Below, piece by piece: positions 1-8,048 of a DNA stretch of 43,185 bases. Numbering within the stretch: the first letter of the stretch is position 1; each line of letters opens with the position of its first letter. A model generated the notes under the pieces. That model saw only the letters and a list, made by a program, of their open reading frames with translations, ran no database searches and was not told where the DNA came from. The translations under genes and the position numbers were made by a program. Where the stretch lies: contig CAJMHR010000021.1 in NCBI GenBank assembly GCA_905213265.1, positions 1 to 43,185 on the forward strand. Reading direction: 5' to 3'. This DNA is from an uncultured Collinsella sp. GTDB lineage: Bacteria; Actinomycetota; Coriobacteriia; Coriobacteriales; Coriobacteriaceae.

Positions 1-2
1 CC

Positions 3-782
3 GCGCCCGCATGGCCCGAAGGCGGGCTCGGCCGCGAGGCGTTCGTGGAGGCCGTGCGCGCCGAGGGCGCGCTGGGCGCCGCGCTCGGCGCGCTGGCGGA
101 CCTGTGGGCGGCGGCGCGCGACGCGGCGCTCGACATGGAGCGCGCGATCGAGGCGTCCCCGGAGGAGAACTGCCCCGCGCTGCTGGCGATGTACGGGTGC
201 GGGCCCGTGAGCGCGGCCAAGCTCGCGGTCGCGGCCGGGGACAACCCGGGCAGGCTGCGCTCCGAGGCGTCGTTCGCGGCGATATGCGGGGCCTGCCCCA
301 TCCCCGCCTCGAGCGGCAAGACCGTGAGGCACAGGCTCAACAGGGGCGGCGACCGGCAGGCGAACAGCGCGCTGCACGAGATCGCGAGGCAGAGGGTCAT
401 GCGCGACCCCGAGACCGCCGAGTACGCCGAGAGGGCCAGGGCGCGGGGGAAGAGCGACAGGGAGGTCATGAGGTGCCTCAAGCGCTACGTGGCCAGGGAG
501 GCGTACCGGGCGCTGATGCGCCCGCACGAGATCAGGAGGCCCGAGGACGCCTCGGAGCTCGTGGCGGCCAGGCGCGCGGCGAGGGTCAGCCAGGTGAGGG
601 CGGCGTCCATACTGGGCACCAGCGAGAAGTACATCTCGATGCTGGAGAGGGGCCAAAGGGAGCTCAAGCCCATAAGGAGGGCCTACGAGGCATGGGTCGA
701 GGCGGGGCTCCCGCTCGATTGGGACAGGCAGGCGTTCGAGGCCGAGCACAAATTGGATTCTAAAAAACACCTTGCCAAATAG
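3..782 (+). CDS. IS110-family transposase, C-terminal part, with added XRE-like HTH (5' end outside window)
   Basis: The frame is open from the window edge to a TAG at 780-782, so the start lies upstream. Counting from the GTG at 45, residues ~58-140 fit the IS116/IS110/IS902 C-terminal domain: a helix-hairpin-helix-like stretch (MYGCGPVSAAKL), then CGACPIPASSGK with the serine motif, then an arginine-rich region (RHRLNRGGDRQAN). IS110 enzymes are DEDD/serine recombinases that, in studied members, are guided by an element-encoded bridge RNA. The N-terminal RuvC-like DEDD half is not in the window. After a charged linker, residues ~180-225 read as an XRE-type helix-turn-helix (VSQVRAASILGTSEKYIS followed by LERGQ), which is not part of the standard IS110 architecture. 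The last dozen codons are A/T-rich, unlike the rest, so the tail may be encoded by flanking DNA. Family call is firm; whether the copy is active cannot be judged. Confidence 0.85.
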   Translation, partial: APAWPEGGLGREAFVEAVRAEGALGAALGALADLWAAARDAALDMERAIEASPEENCPALLAMYGCGPVSAAKLAVAAGDNPGRLRSEASFAAICGACPIPASSGKTVRHRLNRGGDRQANSALHEIARQRVMRDPETAEYAERARARGKSDREVMRCLKRYVAREAYRALMRPHEIRRPEDASELVAARRAARVSQVRAASILGTSEKYISMLERGQRELKPIRRAYEAWVEAGLPLDWDRQAFEAEHKLDSKKHLAK

Positions 783-794
783 GAGCGTCAGGAC

Positions 795-839
795 GCAAAG
801 AGGCTCCGCAGCGCGAAGCGCGATGCGGAGCCTCTTTGC
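795..839. terminator. Strong hairpin between transposase and groEL 3' ends
   Basis: A perfect 16-bp stem (795-810 with 824-839, arm GCAAAGAGGCTCCGCA) closes a loop that can pair further (GCGC-GAA-GCGC). It lies between two convergent genes and probably ends both transcripts. No U-run follows on the plus strand; on the minus strand a T6 run comes only ~30 nt further on, so it is not a textbook intrinsic terminator. A structured RNA belonging to the IS element is an alternative. Confidence 0.6.
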
Positions 840-915
840 ATGTCCGAGGACGTTCCGGAGAGAAGTCCCCGTCCCGCCCCCGGATTCCCGGTGGGAGTTC
901 TAGACCTTGTCGGCC

Positions 916-2553
916 TTAGTACATACCGCCGCCCTGCTGACCAGCGGTAGCAGCAGCGATAGCGTCCTCAAGCTGAGTGTTTTTGGGCACATCGGAGACG
1001 GTGGCCTCGGTGATGAGGATCAGGCTGGCGACAGAAGCAGCGTTCTGCAGGGTGACGCGGCTGACCTTGACGGGGTCGAGGACGCCCATCTCGATCATGT
1101 CGCCCCACTCGCCGTTGGCAGAGTTGAGACCCTGGCCGGCAGGCAGCTCGGCAACCTTGTCGACCACGACAGCGCCCTCAAAGCCAGCGTTCTTGGCGAT
1201 GGTAGCGACCGGAGCGGTCAGAGCCTTCTTGACGATATCGACGCCGATCTTCTCCTCGGGGTCGTCAAGCTCAACGGCGTCGAGCGCAGGAGCAGCGTCC
1301 ATGAAGGCGACGCCGCCACCGGCGACGATGCCCTCCTCGACAGCAGCGCGGGTTGCCTGCAGGGCGTCCTCGACGCGGTGCTTGATCTCCTTGAGCTCGG
1401 ACTCGGTAGCAGCGCCGACCTTGATGACGGCAACGCCACCGGAGAGCTTGGCCAGGCGCTCCTGGAGCTTCTCGCGGTCGAAGTCAGAGGTGGTGTTCTC
1501 CATCTCGCCCTTGATCTGAGCGATGCGGGCGTCGATGGCCTCCTTGGAGCCAGCGCCGCCGACGACGACGGTGTTGTCCTTGGAGATGGTGACGGACTTA
1601 GCGGTACCGAGCATATCGGCGGTGATGTCAGCGACCTTCACGCCCAGCTCGTCCAGGGCAGCCTGGCCACCGGTGAGGACGGCGATGTCCTCGAGGATGC
1701 GCTTGCGGCGATCGCCGTAGCCCGGGGCCTTAACGGCGCAGACGTTGAGGGCGCCACGGATCTTGTTGAGGACCAGGGTAGGCAGAGCCTCGCCGTCGAT
1801 GTCCTCAGCGATGATGAGCAGGCCACGGCCAGCGCGCTGGACAGCCTCGAGAACGGGCATAATGTCCTGAACGCTGGAGATCTTCTGGTCGGTGATGAGG
1901 ATGTACGGATCCTTCATCACGGCCTCCATGCGGTCGTTGTCCGTGACGAAGTAAGCGGAGACATAGCCCTTGTCGAACTGCATGCCCTCGACGGTGTCGA
2001 TGGTGATGTCGAACGTCTGGGAATCCTCGACGGTGATGACGCCGTCCTTGCCCACGACCTCCATGGCCTCGGCGATCTTCTCGCCGACCTCGGGGTCACC
2101 GGCGGAGATGGTACCGACGGAAGCAATCTGCTCCTTGGTCTCGACCGGCTTGGCCTGCTTCTTCATCTCGGCGACGGCAGCGTTGACGGCCTTGTCGATG
2201 CCGCGACGGATGGCCAGCGGGTTGGCGCCAGCGGCGACGTTGCGCAGACCGTCGTTGACGATAGCCTGGGCGAGCAGGGTTGCGGTGGTGGTGCCGTCAC
2301 CCACGGTGTCGTTGGTCTTGGTGGCGACCTCCTTCACCAGCTGGGCACCCATGTTCTCGATGTTGTCCTCGAGCTCGATCTCCTTGGCGACGGAAACGCC
2401 GTCGTTGGTGATGGTCGGGGCACCGAACGTGCGCTGCAGCGCAACGTAGCGACCCTTGGGGCCCATGGTGACGGTAACGGCGTCGGCCAGAGTGTTGACG
2501 CCCTTGGCAAGCTTAGCGCGGGCATCGGTGTTGAACGTAATGTTCTTTGCCAT
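916..2553 (-). CDS. groL: 60-kDa chaperonin GroEL
   Basis: This 545-residue protein is full length for GroEL. It assembles into the double-ring cytosolic ATPase that, with GroES, refolds non-native proteins. Visible hallmarks are the N-terminus MAKNITFNTDAR, the nucleotide-binding stretch VTMGPKGR, the catalytic-loop motif GDGTTTAT near residue 87, the equatorial/intermediate sequence VEEGIVAGGG near 400, and the Gly-Met-rich C-terminal tail QQGGGMY. The start is an ATG preceded by a GGAGG site. It follows groES by 96 bp on the same strand, the standard groESL operon order. An antisense open frame of similar length on the other strand is a coding shadow caused by GC-rich third positions. Confidence is very high. 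Confidence 0.98.
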   Translation of the reverse strand: MAKNITFNTDARAKLAKGVNTLADAVTVTMGPKGRYVALQRTFGAPTITNDGVSVAKEIELEDNIENMGAQLVKEVATKTNDTVGDGTTTATLLAQAIVNDGLRNVAAGANPLAIRRGIDKAVNAAVAEMKKQAKPVETKEQIASVGTISAGDPEVGEKIAEAMEVVGKDGVITVEDSQTFDITIDTVEGMQFDKGYVSAYFVTDNDRMEAVMKDPYILITDQKISSVQDIMPVLEAVQRAGRGLLIIAEDIDGEALPTLVLNKIRGALNVCAVKAPGYGDRRKRILEDIAVLTGGQAALDELGVKVADITADMLGTAKSVTISKDNTVVVGGAGSKEAIDARIAQIKGEMENTTSDFDREKLQERLAKLSGGVAVIKVGAATESELKEIKHRVEDALQATRAAVEEGIVAGGGVAFMDAAPALDAVELDDPEEKIGVDIVKKALTAPVATIAKNAGFEGAVVVDKVAELPAGQGLNSANGEWGDMIEMGVLDPVKVSRVTLQNAASVASLILITEATVSDVPKNTQLEDAIAAATAGQQGGGMY

Positions 2554-2649
2554 GGTGAGTAATCCTCCAAAAGAAATGTGACTCGCGTCGCCGCTTCCGA
2601 GTCCTATGCGGCGGGCGCGTTCAAAGATGAATCAGAGATTCTGACGAGA

Positions 2650-2943
2650 CTAGGCCTCGACGACAGCGTAGATGTCGTCGGCGCGCATCAGCAGATACTT
2701 CTCGCCGTCGACCTTGACCTCGTTGCCACCGAACTTACCGTAGATGACAACGTCACCGACCTTGACGTCCATGGGGATGCGCTCACCCTTGTCGTTGACC
2801 TTGCCGGCGCCCACGGCAACGATGGTGCCGCGCTGCGGCTTCTCCTGAGCGTTGCTGGCGATATACAGACCAGAAGCGGTCTTCTGCTCGGCCTCGTCGG
2901 GCTTGACCAGAACACGATCTGCAAGCGGCTTCAAAGACGACAT
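2650..2943 (-). CDS. groS: 10-kDa co-chaperonin GroES
   Basis: The 97-residue product has the GroES fold signature: LKPLADRVLVKPDEAEQKT at the N-terminus, the mobile-loop region (TASGLYIASNAQEKPQ), and the C-terminal VDGEKYLLMRADDIYAVVE. It forms the heptameric lid of the GroEL chamber. The ATG is preceded by an AAGGAGGAG site in good position. It is the first gene of the groESL operon, and its ~420-nt upstream region holds a leader hairpin, an AT-rich inverted repeat and a long palindrome (listed separately). No canonical CIRCE or HAIR heat-shock operator was recognised there. Confidence 0.97.
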   Translation of the reverse strand: MSSLKPLADRVLVKPDEAEQKTASGLYIASNAQEKPQRGTIVAVGAGKVNDKGERIPMDVKVGDVVIYGKFGGNEVKVDGEKYLLMRADDIYAVVEA

Positions 2944-2965
2944 GCTTGTCTCCTCCTTTTTGGGC

Positions 2966-2984
2966 CGCGTGGTTATGCCACGCG
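2966..2984 (-). promoter_or_regulatory. Hairpin in the groES leader
   Basis: A 7-bp perfect stem (CGCGTGG/CCACGCG) with a 5-nt loop lies about 10 nt upstream of the groES ribosome binding site. In the transcript it would form just ahead of the SD and could affect translation or mRNA stability. The structure is visible; a regulatory role is inference. Confidence 0.4.
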
Positions 2985-3052
2985 AATTAACCCTTTTTGT
3001 TTGCGTACGCGTTGAATGGTACCCACGAATGGCGGGTTATACAACACGGAGT

Positions 3053-3071
3053 CAAAAAATCTTATTTTTTG
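3053..3071. promoter_or_regulatory. AT-rich inverted repeat upstream of groESL
   Basis: The sequence CAAAAAATCTTATTTTTTG is a perfect 8-bp inverted repeat with a 3-nt centre, about 110 nt upstream of groES. It is strikingly AT-rich in a GC-rich genome. It could be an operator or UP-like promoter element. It is not a CIRCE or HspR (HAIR) site. The region 2944-3366 contains no gene; its content is this repeat, the leader hairpin, the palindromic element at 3081-3279 and the terminator at 3321-3349. Confidence 0.35.
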
Positions 3072-3080
3072 GCACTTAGA

Positions 3081-3279
3081 TTTTCTGAATGCCGGAGGAT
3101 AACTTAACAGTGGCTCCCGGGGCGGACCGGAGGGCATGAAGTTTACTGCTCTACAGTCCTGCGCAAGACGGAAAGCACATTAAGTGCTTTCCTTTGCGTG
3201 CGGAACTCGCGATAAACTTCATGCCCTCCGGTCCGCCCCGGGAGCTGGGGTAACTTATTCGGGCCCGGCATTCAGAAAA
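3081..3279. repeat. ~200-bp nested palindromic (MITE-like) element
   Basis: Three nested inverted repeats share one axis. The outermost arms are 15 bp and perfect (3081-3095 with 3265-3279, arm TTTTCTGAATGCCGG). Inside them is a perfect 33-bp pair (3113-3145 with 3213-3245). At the centre is a 9-bp stem GGAAAGCAC/GTGCTTTCC with a 5-nt loop (3170-3178, 3184-3192). Short complementarity continues outward (GCACT at 3072 with AGTGC near 3283). There is no coding frame. Size, terminal inverted repeats and lack of genes fit a miniature inverted-repeat transposable element; a very stable structured RNA is the alternative. Confidence 0.7.
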
Positions 3280-3320
3280 GTCAGTGCAGCAAAATGGCGA
3301 TGCAGATGGTGCGAACAAGA

Positions 3321-3349
3321 AAGGGGCACGCTGCTGAAACGTGCCCCTT
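3321..3349 (-). terminator. Intrinsic terminator of the amidohydrolase gene
   Basis: A 10-bp perfect stem (AAGGGGCACG/CGTGCCCCTT) with a 9-nt loop is followed on the minus strand by a T-rich TTTCTT stretch, 17 bases after the amidohydrolase stop codon. Confidence 0.75.
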
Positions 3350-3366
3350 ATGGGTGGGGTATGGGG

Positions 3367-5016
3367 CTAGCGCTCGTAGATTACGTTACCTGCCAGGTAG
3401 GTGGCCTGAACTTTGGTGACCTGGAGCTCTTGGGGGTCAACGGTGAGCGGGTTTTGGTCCAGGACTACCAGATCGGCGTATTTGCCGGGCTCCAGGCTGC
3501 CGAGGTTTTGCTCGTCGCCCGCTGCGTACGCGCTGCCAAGCGTGTAGTTGCGCAGGGCCGTTGCCGCGTCGATACGCTCGCTCGGCAACCAGCCGCCCTC
3601 GGGCCAGTGGCTGCGGGGGTCCTGGCGCGTGATAGCCGTGTAGAGCACATTCATGCTGGTAACGGGCGTAATAGGGCTGTCGGTACCGAAGGCTTGGCGA
3701 ATGCCGCGCTGCTTATAGGTCGCAAACGGCCACATGATGCGGCTGCGTTCCAGGCCCAGATCGCGCTCGGGGCCGCCCGGGTCGAGTGTAATGTGACAGG
3801 GCTGGCTCGAGGCAACGACGTTAAGCTTGCGTAGACGATCGATGTCCTCGGGCAAGAGGTTCTCCAGATGCTCAAGCGTGTTATGACCGTGCTGGGGCAG
3901 GCCGTACAGTTCGGCGGCCTCCTCAAAGATATCCAGCGCGGCATGAATCGCACTGTCACCGATGACGTGGATGCGAACGGTGTGACCGCGCTCCGCGGCA
4001 GCGAGGACCAGCTTGCGCATACGCTCGGCAGGAACCGTCAGACGGCCCTGGTCGCCCGGGAAGCGCGAGTTGGTATAGGGCTCGGTGAGATATGCCGTGT
4101 GTTCGCTCGACACGCCATCGAAGAACTGCTTAAAACCAGGCGCCGAGAGCAGCGCGTTGTTCGCGTAACGTGCCTGCAGCTCTTCCAAGCGCGATTGGTC
4201 ATCCAGCAGTGTGGGGAATAGATGGGCTCGGATGCCCAGTTTGCCGGCTGCCTGCAGTTTGTCGTAGACGTCGTCGCGGATAAAATCGCAGCCCGGCATG
4301 GGCATGAGCGACATATCGCAGATCGAGGTGATGCCCTGCTCGGCCATACGCTTCATCTGGTCGGCGTAAGCGCTCGCGATGCGGTCCTCGCCCAGCCACT
4401 CCAGGCAGCGCGGCAGCAGCTGCATAGCAGCTGCCTCGTGGGCGATGCCCGTGAGTTCGCCGTTTGCATCCTTGTCGTAGCTGCCGCCCGCTGGCGGCTC
4501 GCTGTCGCGCGTGACGCCGAGCGCCTCGAGTGCGCGGCTGTTGAGCCAAAGCGTGTGCCCGTCGCCCGAATACATAACACAGGGGCGATCGGGGAAGGCG
4601 GTGTCGAGGGAGGCCTTGGTAGGGTGCTCGGGCGGATTCCAGCGGTAATCACGCCAGCCCTGCGTTACGACCCAAGCGTCGTCGGGCAGGTCCTGGGAAA
4701 ACTCGAGCGCATGTTGCACCAGCGCCGCCTCGGACGTGCCCATATCCATGAGCATGTACGGCGAGGAGCCGACCGAGGTATGGAAGAAGTGCAGATGAGC
4801 GTCATGGAAACCTGGGCAGACAAACTGCTCGCCGTAGTCGATAACCGACGTGGCGGCAGGCGCGGCGGCAATCACGTCATCGGGCGCACCGACTGCGACG
4901 ATACGGTCGCCTGCGATGGCAATCGCCAGCTCGCGGGCGGTATCGATGCCGTCTTGCGCGGTAAAGACATTCTTGGAGTGGATAATCCGATCGATATGTT
5001 GCATGGGCATCCCCAT
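3367..5016 (-). CDS. Amidohydrolase family 3 (YtcJ-like) metal-dependent hydrolase
   Basis: The product (549 residues from the chosen ATG) belongs to the Amidohydro_3/YtcJ group of TIM-barrel metallohydrolases. It has the N-terminal composite beta-sandwich start (AIAGDRIVAVG), then VCPGFHDAHLH at residues ~66-76 with the HxH metal ligands, a later HVIGDSAIHAALD histidine segment, HLENL, SSQPCHI, and the C-terminal TDSPITPV with the conserved aspartate, ending in EPGKYADLVVLDQNP. The family hydrolyses amide or related bonds of small molecules; the substrate cannot be read from sequence. Three in-frame ATGs are clustered at 5016, 5010 and 5004; the third has the best-spaced G-rich site (TGGGGA). 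A longer frame to 5310 runs antisense through the neighbouring gene and is not credible. It is divergent from the M20 gene, sharing a 156-bp promoter region. Confidence 0.88.
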   Translation of the reverse strand: MGMPMQHIDRIIHSKNVFTAQDGIDTARELAIAIAGDRIVAVGAPDDVIAAAPAATSVIDYGEQFVCPGFHDAHLHFFHTSVGSSPYMLMDMGTSEAALVQHALEFSQDLPDDAWVVTQGWRDYRWNPPEHPTKASLDTAFPDRPCVMYSGDGHTLWLNSRALEALGVTRDSEPPAGGSYDKDANGELTGIAHEAAAMQLLPRCLEWLGEDRIASAYADQMKRMAEQGITSICDMSLMPMPGCDFIRDDVYDKLQAAGKLGIRAHLFPTLLDDQSRLEELQARYANNALLSAPGFKQFFDGVSSEHTAYLTEPYTNSRFPGDQGRLTVPAERMRKLVLAAAERGHTVRIHVIGDSAIHAALDIFEEAAELYGLPQHGHNTLEHLENLLPEDIDRLRKLNVVASSQPCHITLDPGGPERDLGLERSRIMWPFATYKQRGIRQAFGTDSPITPVTSMNVLYTAITRQDPRSHWPEGGWLPSERIDAATALRNYTLGSAYAAGDEQNLGSLEPGKYADLVVLDQNPLTVDPQELQVTKVQATYLAGNVIYER

Positions 5017-5172
5017 CTCTGGCAGGAAATTCAACACCCCCGAGTGTACTCCCCCGCCCTTGTAACAAAACCCCAAGCGGCAAACGGCAACTTTACCAGC
5101 CCTAGCGGCAGGTGGCATACTGGAGAGAGCCTGTACGATTTTGCGATCAACCCAGCAAGGAGCAAATCGACC

Positions 5173-6636
5173 ATGACGAAGACCAAGGCACAGCAGATTA
5201 TGGCGGCGACCGAGGCTCGCGCGGCTGACGACGTCACCGCAGCCATCAAAGATATCGCTACCGAGTTTGAACCCTACATCATCAAGCAGCGCCGCCACTT
5301 CCATAAGCACCCGGAGCTAAGCCTCGCCGAGGAGCGCACGACCTCTGACATCGCCAACCAGCTCGACGCCATGAATATCCCCTACGAGCGTCCGCTCAAG
5401 ACCGGCTTGGTGGCAACGCTTCGCGGTACCGCGCCGGATGCCTATCGCGAGGACGGCACGCCACGCCGCCGCATCCTGCTGCGCGCCGACATCGACGCCC
5501 TGCCCGTCACCGAGCAGACCGGCGAAGAGTTCGCCAGCGTCAACGAGGGCTGCATGCACGCCTGCGGCCACGACTGCCATATCGCCATGATGCTCGGCAC
5601 GCTGCAAATCCTGCGCCATATGACCGACGACATCCACGGCGAAGTCCGCATCGTCTTCCAGCCCAGCGAGGAAAACGGCCAGGGCGCCAAGCTCATGATC
5701 GGCACGGGCGTGCTCGACGGCGTCGATGGTGCCTACGCCGCGCATATCTGGAGCGAGGTTGACGCCGGCACCGTAAGCTGCGAGCCCGGTCCGCGCATGG
5801 CCAATACCGACTGGTTCCGCATTGATGTCCGCGGCACCTCGTGCCATGGCGCCATGCCCCAACGCGGCCACGACGCCGTTATGGTTGCCGCCGAGATCGT
5901 CAATGCCCTGCAGACCATCGTTTCGCGCGAGATCAGCCCCTATGAGCCGGCTGTCATCACCGTCGGCGAGCTGCACGGCGGCACCGCGCGCAACGTTATC
6001 GCCGGCACGGCCTACCTCGCCGGCACGGTGCGCACCTACGGAGATTCGACCCACGAGGAAATGCCGGAGCTTATGCGCCGCATCGTGGAGCATACCGCGG
6101 CCGCCTTGGGCGCCGAGGCAGAGCTCACCGACTACACCATCGCCAACTACAAGGTCGAAAACGACGCCGCCTCGAGCGAGCGCTGCCGTCAGGCCGTAAT
6201 CAAGTGCTTGGGCCCCACCGGTCAAGGCCATTACCGCGGCACGCTTTCGGGCGAGGATTTTTCGGAGTACCTGCGCCGCGTACCGGGCGTGCTCGCCTTT
6301 GTAGGTACGCGCAACCCCAAGATTGGCGCCACGTACGCCCAGCATTCCTGCTTTTACAAGATTGACGAGACCGTGCTGGCAAAGGGCTCCATGGTGGCCG
6401 CCCAGTATGCTATCGACTTTTTGGCCGAGCCCACGCAAGAGGAGCTCGACGGCCCCGCGATTACCGCGGTCGCCGAAACCAACCCCGATCTGGCCGCCAA
6501 GCTGCGCTCTGCCAAGGCGACGACCGCCGAGGCTCGCGACGCCATCCATGATGCCCGAACGGCTCGCCATGCCGCGATCAAGGGCATCCACGACGCACGC
6601 GCTGCTGCACGCCGCGAGGAGAAGCACGACGAGTAG
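5173..6636 (+). CDS. M20 family metallo-amidohydrolase/peptidase
   Basis: A 487-residue M20D-type hydrolase related to N-acyl-amino-acid/hippurate and indole-acetyl-amino-acid hydrolases. Near the start is RRHFHKHPELS (residues ~40-50). The metal site follows: LRADIDALPV at ~103-112, HACGHDCH with C131, H133 and H136, and EENGQGA with the catalytic glutamate near 166. The dimerisation (lid) domain spans about 200-310, and a late histidine lies in YAQHSCFYKIDE. The start is the ATG after AAGGAG; an upstream open extension overlaps the divergent gene and has no support. After the catalytic core (~residue 425) there is an unusual ~60-residue charged, Ala/Arg-rich helical tail (AEARDAIHDARTARHAA). 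A cytosolic enzyme cleaving acyl or aminoacyl amides is likely; the substrate is unknown. Confidence 0.88.
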   Translation: MTKTKAQQIMAATEARAADDVTAAIKDIATEFEPYIIKQRRHFHKHPELSLAEERTTSDIANQLDAMNIPYERPLKTGLVATLRGTAPDAYREDGTPRRRILLRADIDALPVTEQTGEEFASVNEGCMHACGHDCHIAMMLGTLQILRHMTDDIHGEVRIVFQPSEENGQGAKLMIGTGVLDGVDGAYAAHIWSEVDAGTVSCEPGPRMANTDWFRIDVRGTSCHGAMPQRGHDAVMVAAEIVNALQTIVSREISPYEPAVITVGELHGGTARNVIAGTAYLAGTVRTYGDSTHEEMPELMRRIVEHTAAALGAEAELTDYTIANYKVENDAASSERCRQAVIKCLGPTGQGHYRGTLSGEDFSEYLRRVPGVLAFVGTRNPKIGATYAQHSCFYKIDETVLAKGSMVAAQYAIDFLAEPTQEELDGPAITAVAETNPDLAAKLRSAKATTAEARDAIHDARTARHAAIKGIHDARAAARREEKHDE

Positions 6637-6671
6637 TCGTCACACCCATCCATAACAGCTTGGCTAAAGCA

Positions 6672-6709
6672 GAGCGGGGGCGGACGTATCGAAACGTCCG
6701 CCCCCGCTC
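6672..6709 (+). terminator. Terminator after the M20 gene
   Basis: A perfect 16-bp GC-rich stem (6672-6687 with 6694-6709, loop ATCGAA) is followed by ATTTGTC. It lies between two convergent genes and may act on both strands. Confidence 0.75.
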
Positions 6710-6720
6710 ATTTGTCAAGC

Positions 6721-6747
6721 GCTATTTCTAGCCCGTCCCCAAATAGC
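6721..6747 (-). repeat. CTGTCCC-type palindrome, copy 1
   Basis: Arms GCTATTT/AAATAGC enclose a loop with CCCGTCCCC. It begins 11 nt after the stop codon of the zinc-ribbon gene on the minus strand. Stem sequence differs from other copies, but the GGGGACGG core and position after a stop match the family described in the findings. Confidence 0.45.
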
Positions 6748-6758
6748 AGGCGGCGTGG

Positions 6759-8048
6759 CTACTCGTCCTGAGGTTCCTCGTCGGAGCTTGGCTCGGACGC
6801 CGACTCAGGTGCAGGTGCCGGCTCAGGTGCAGGCTCAGGCGCGGGCTCAGGCTCAGATGCCGCCTCAGACTCGGGCGCCGGTTCAGGCTCGGGCGCGGGA
6901 ACAGGTGCAGGTGCAGGTGCCGGCGAAGCATCCGGAGCACCGTGACCCGAAGGAGCGGACTTCTTCTCGAAAGGTAACACAAAAGTCAGGACGTCGTCCT
7001 TATCCTCATCGGCCCATTCGCTTGCATAGCGTGCAACCCAATAGCCAACGGCACGGTGCTTGAGCATCTTGCCAAAGACCGTAAGAAATACGGTGACGAA
7101 AGCGACCAGCACCAAGAACAGCACGAGCGTGACGCCACCGCCGGTAACAATTGCCTCAATACCCGTAGGACGATAGTAGTAGCTATACATACCGACAGAG
7201 GCAATAGCGCCAAAGACGACCGTCAAGATCCATGTGACAACGTTGGCGACCAGGCCCGTCAAAAACTCGGGAAGAAACGAAGCGCAGAACAGCTTGGTCT
7301 TGTTGTGCTTAAAGGCCGCCCAGACCTTATCGAGCGAAAACGCGCTCTCGACGCGCCCGGTCACCGCAAAGTGCATCACGGCAATGTCGGCGAACATCTT
7401 AAAGAAGACCCCCAAGACTGCCGTGGCAATCATAGCCAGGACAAGCAGGCCAAGCGAACCGAACAGCGCAGCCTCGAGCGCATAAGAGCCGTAATAAGAA
7501 TACGAGCCCGCGGCGCCAATTACCACGCCCTCCACCAGTGAAAGCACTACACCGATAACGGGAATGGCAGCGATAACCTCGAGCACGACCGAAATAACGC
7601 TCGAAAAGACTCCGAGACCAAACGACGTGGAACGCATGAGTGGACGGTCCATGCCGTCATCGATCTTAAGCGACAGATCGCGGCCCCACTCGATACCAAA
7701 GCCGGAACCGCACACGCTCGCAATGCAAGCTGCCAAAAAGCCGATGGCAGCCGCAATGCCGCCAATAACGGGAATAAACAACACGAGAACCGACACAACG
7801 CAAATCAGCGCCGGCAAAAACGCGATTTGGCATACACGCTGAAGCACGCCCGGAGTCTTGGTCATATCTTGGAACGCCTGAGCCACACAGCCCTTTGGCG
7901 CATTCGCCACGGGCGGTTGCGGAACAAACTGCTGGGGCTGAGGCTGTCCCTGGGGAGCGGGGCCAGCGGCACCGGCATTAGGAGCACCACACACGCCGCA
8001 GAACTTGTCGTTATCGTCCATAGGGGCGCCACACTGCGAGCAGAACAT
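6759..8048 (-). CDS. Zinc-ribbon multi-pass membrane protein with Pro/Ala/Glu-rich tail
   Basis: The N-terminus is a double-CxxC zinc ribbon (MFCSQCGAPMDDNDKFCGVCG), followed by a Pro/Gln linker. Residues ~75-370 then carry about six or more hydrophobic segments with Gly/Ala-rich turns, resembling the DUF4013-type membrane domain often paired with zinc ribbons. The C-terminal ~70 residues are a low-complexity tail of Pro-Ala, Pro-Glu and Ser-Glu repeats ending in DEEPQDE. The ATG at 8048 is chosen because an AAGGG site lies 9 nt upstream; an ATG three codons earlier would abut that site. The reading frame extends further upstream, but without a matching ribosome binding site. Function is unknown; a membrane-associated sensor or stress protein is only a guess. 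A CTGTCCC-type palindrome follows the stop. Confidence 0.75.
   Translation of the reverse strand: MFCSQCGAPMDDNDKFCGVCGAPNAGAAGPAPQGQPQPQQFVPQPPVANAPKGCVAQAFQDMTKTPGVLQRVCQIAFLPALICVVSVLVLFIPVIGGIAAAIGFLAACIASVCGSGFGIEWGRDLSLKIDDGMDRPLMRSTSFGLGVFSSVISVVLEVIAAIPVIGVVLSLVEGVVIGAAGSYSYYGSYALEAALFGSLGLLVLAMIATAVLGVFFKMFADIAVMHFAVTGRVESAFSLDKVWAAFKHNKTKLFCASFLPEFLTGLVANVVTWILTVVFGAIASVGMYSYYYRPTGIEAIVTGGGVTLVLFLVLVAFVTVFLTVFGKMLKHRAVGYWVARYASEWADEDKDDVLTFVLPFEKKSAPSGHGAPDASPAPAPAPVPAPEPEPAPESEAASEPEPAPEPAPEPAPAPESASEPSSDEEPQDE

Noticed and set aside
907..2562. 551-codon open frame antisense to groEL
   Set aside because: It mirrors groEL exactly, is Asp/Gly/Leu/Val low-complexity, and has no family match; it is a shadow of GC-rich third codon positions.
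2944..3080. CIRCE element for groESL
   Set aside because: GGCACTTAG near 3070 has a slight resemblance to a half-site, but no partner half-site with the right spacing was found.
4222..5172. 317-codon N-terminal extension of the M20 hydrolase
   Set aside because: It runs antisense through the amidohydrolase; the ATG at 5173 has a ribosome binding site and matches the family start.
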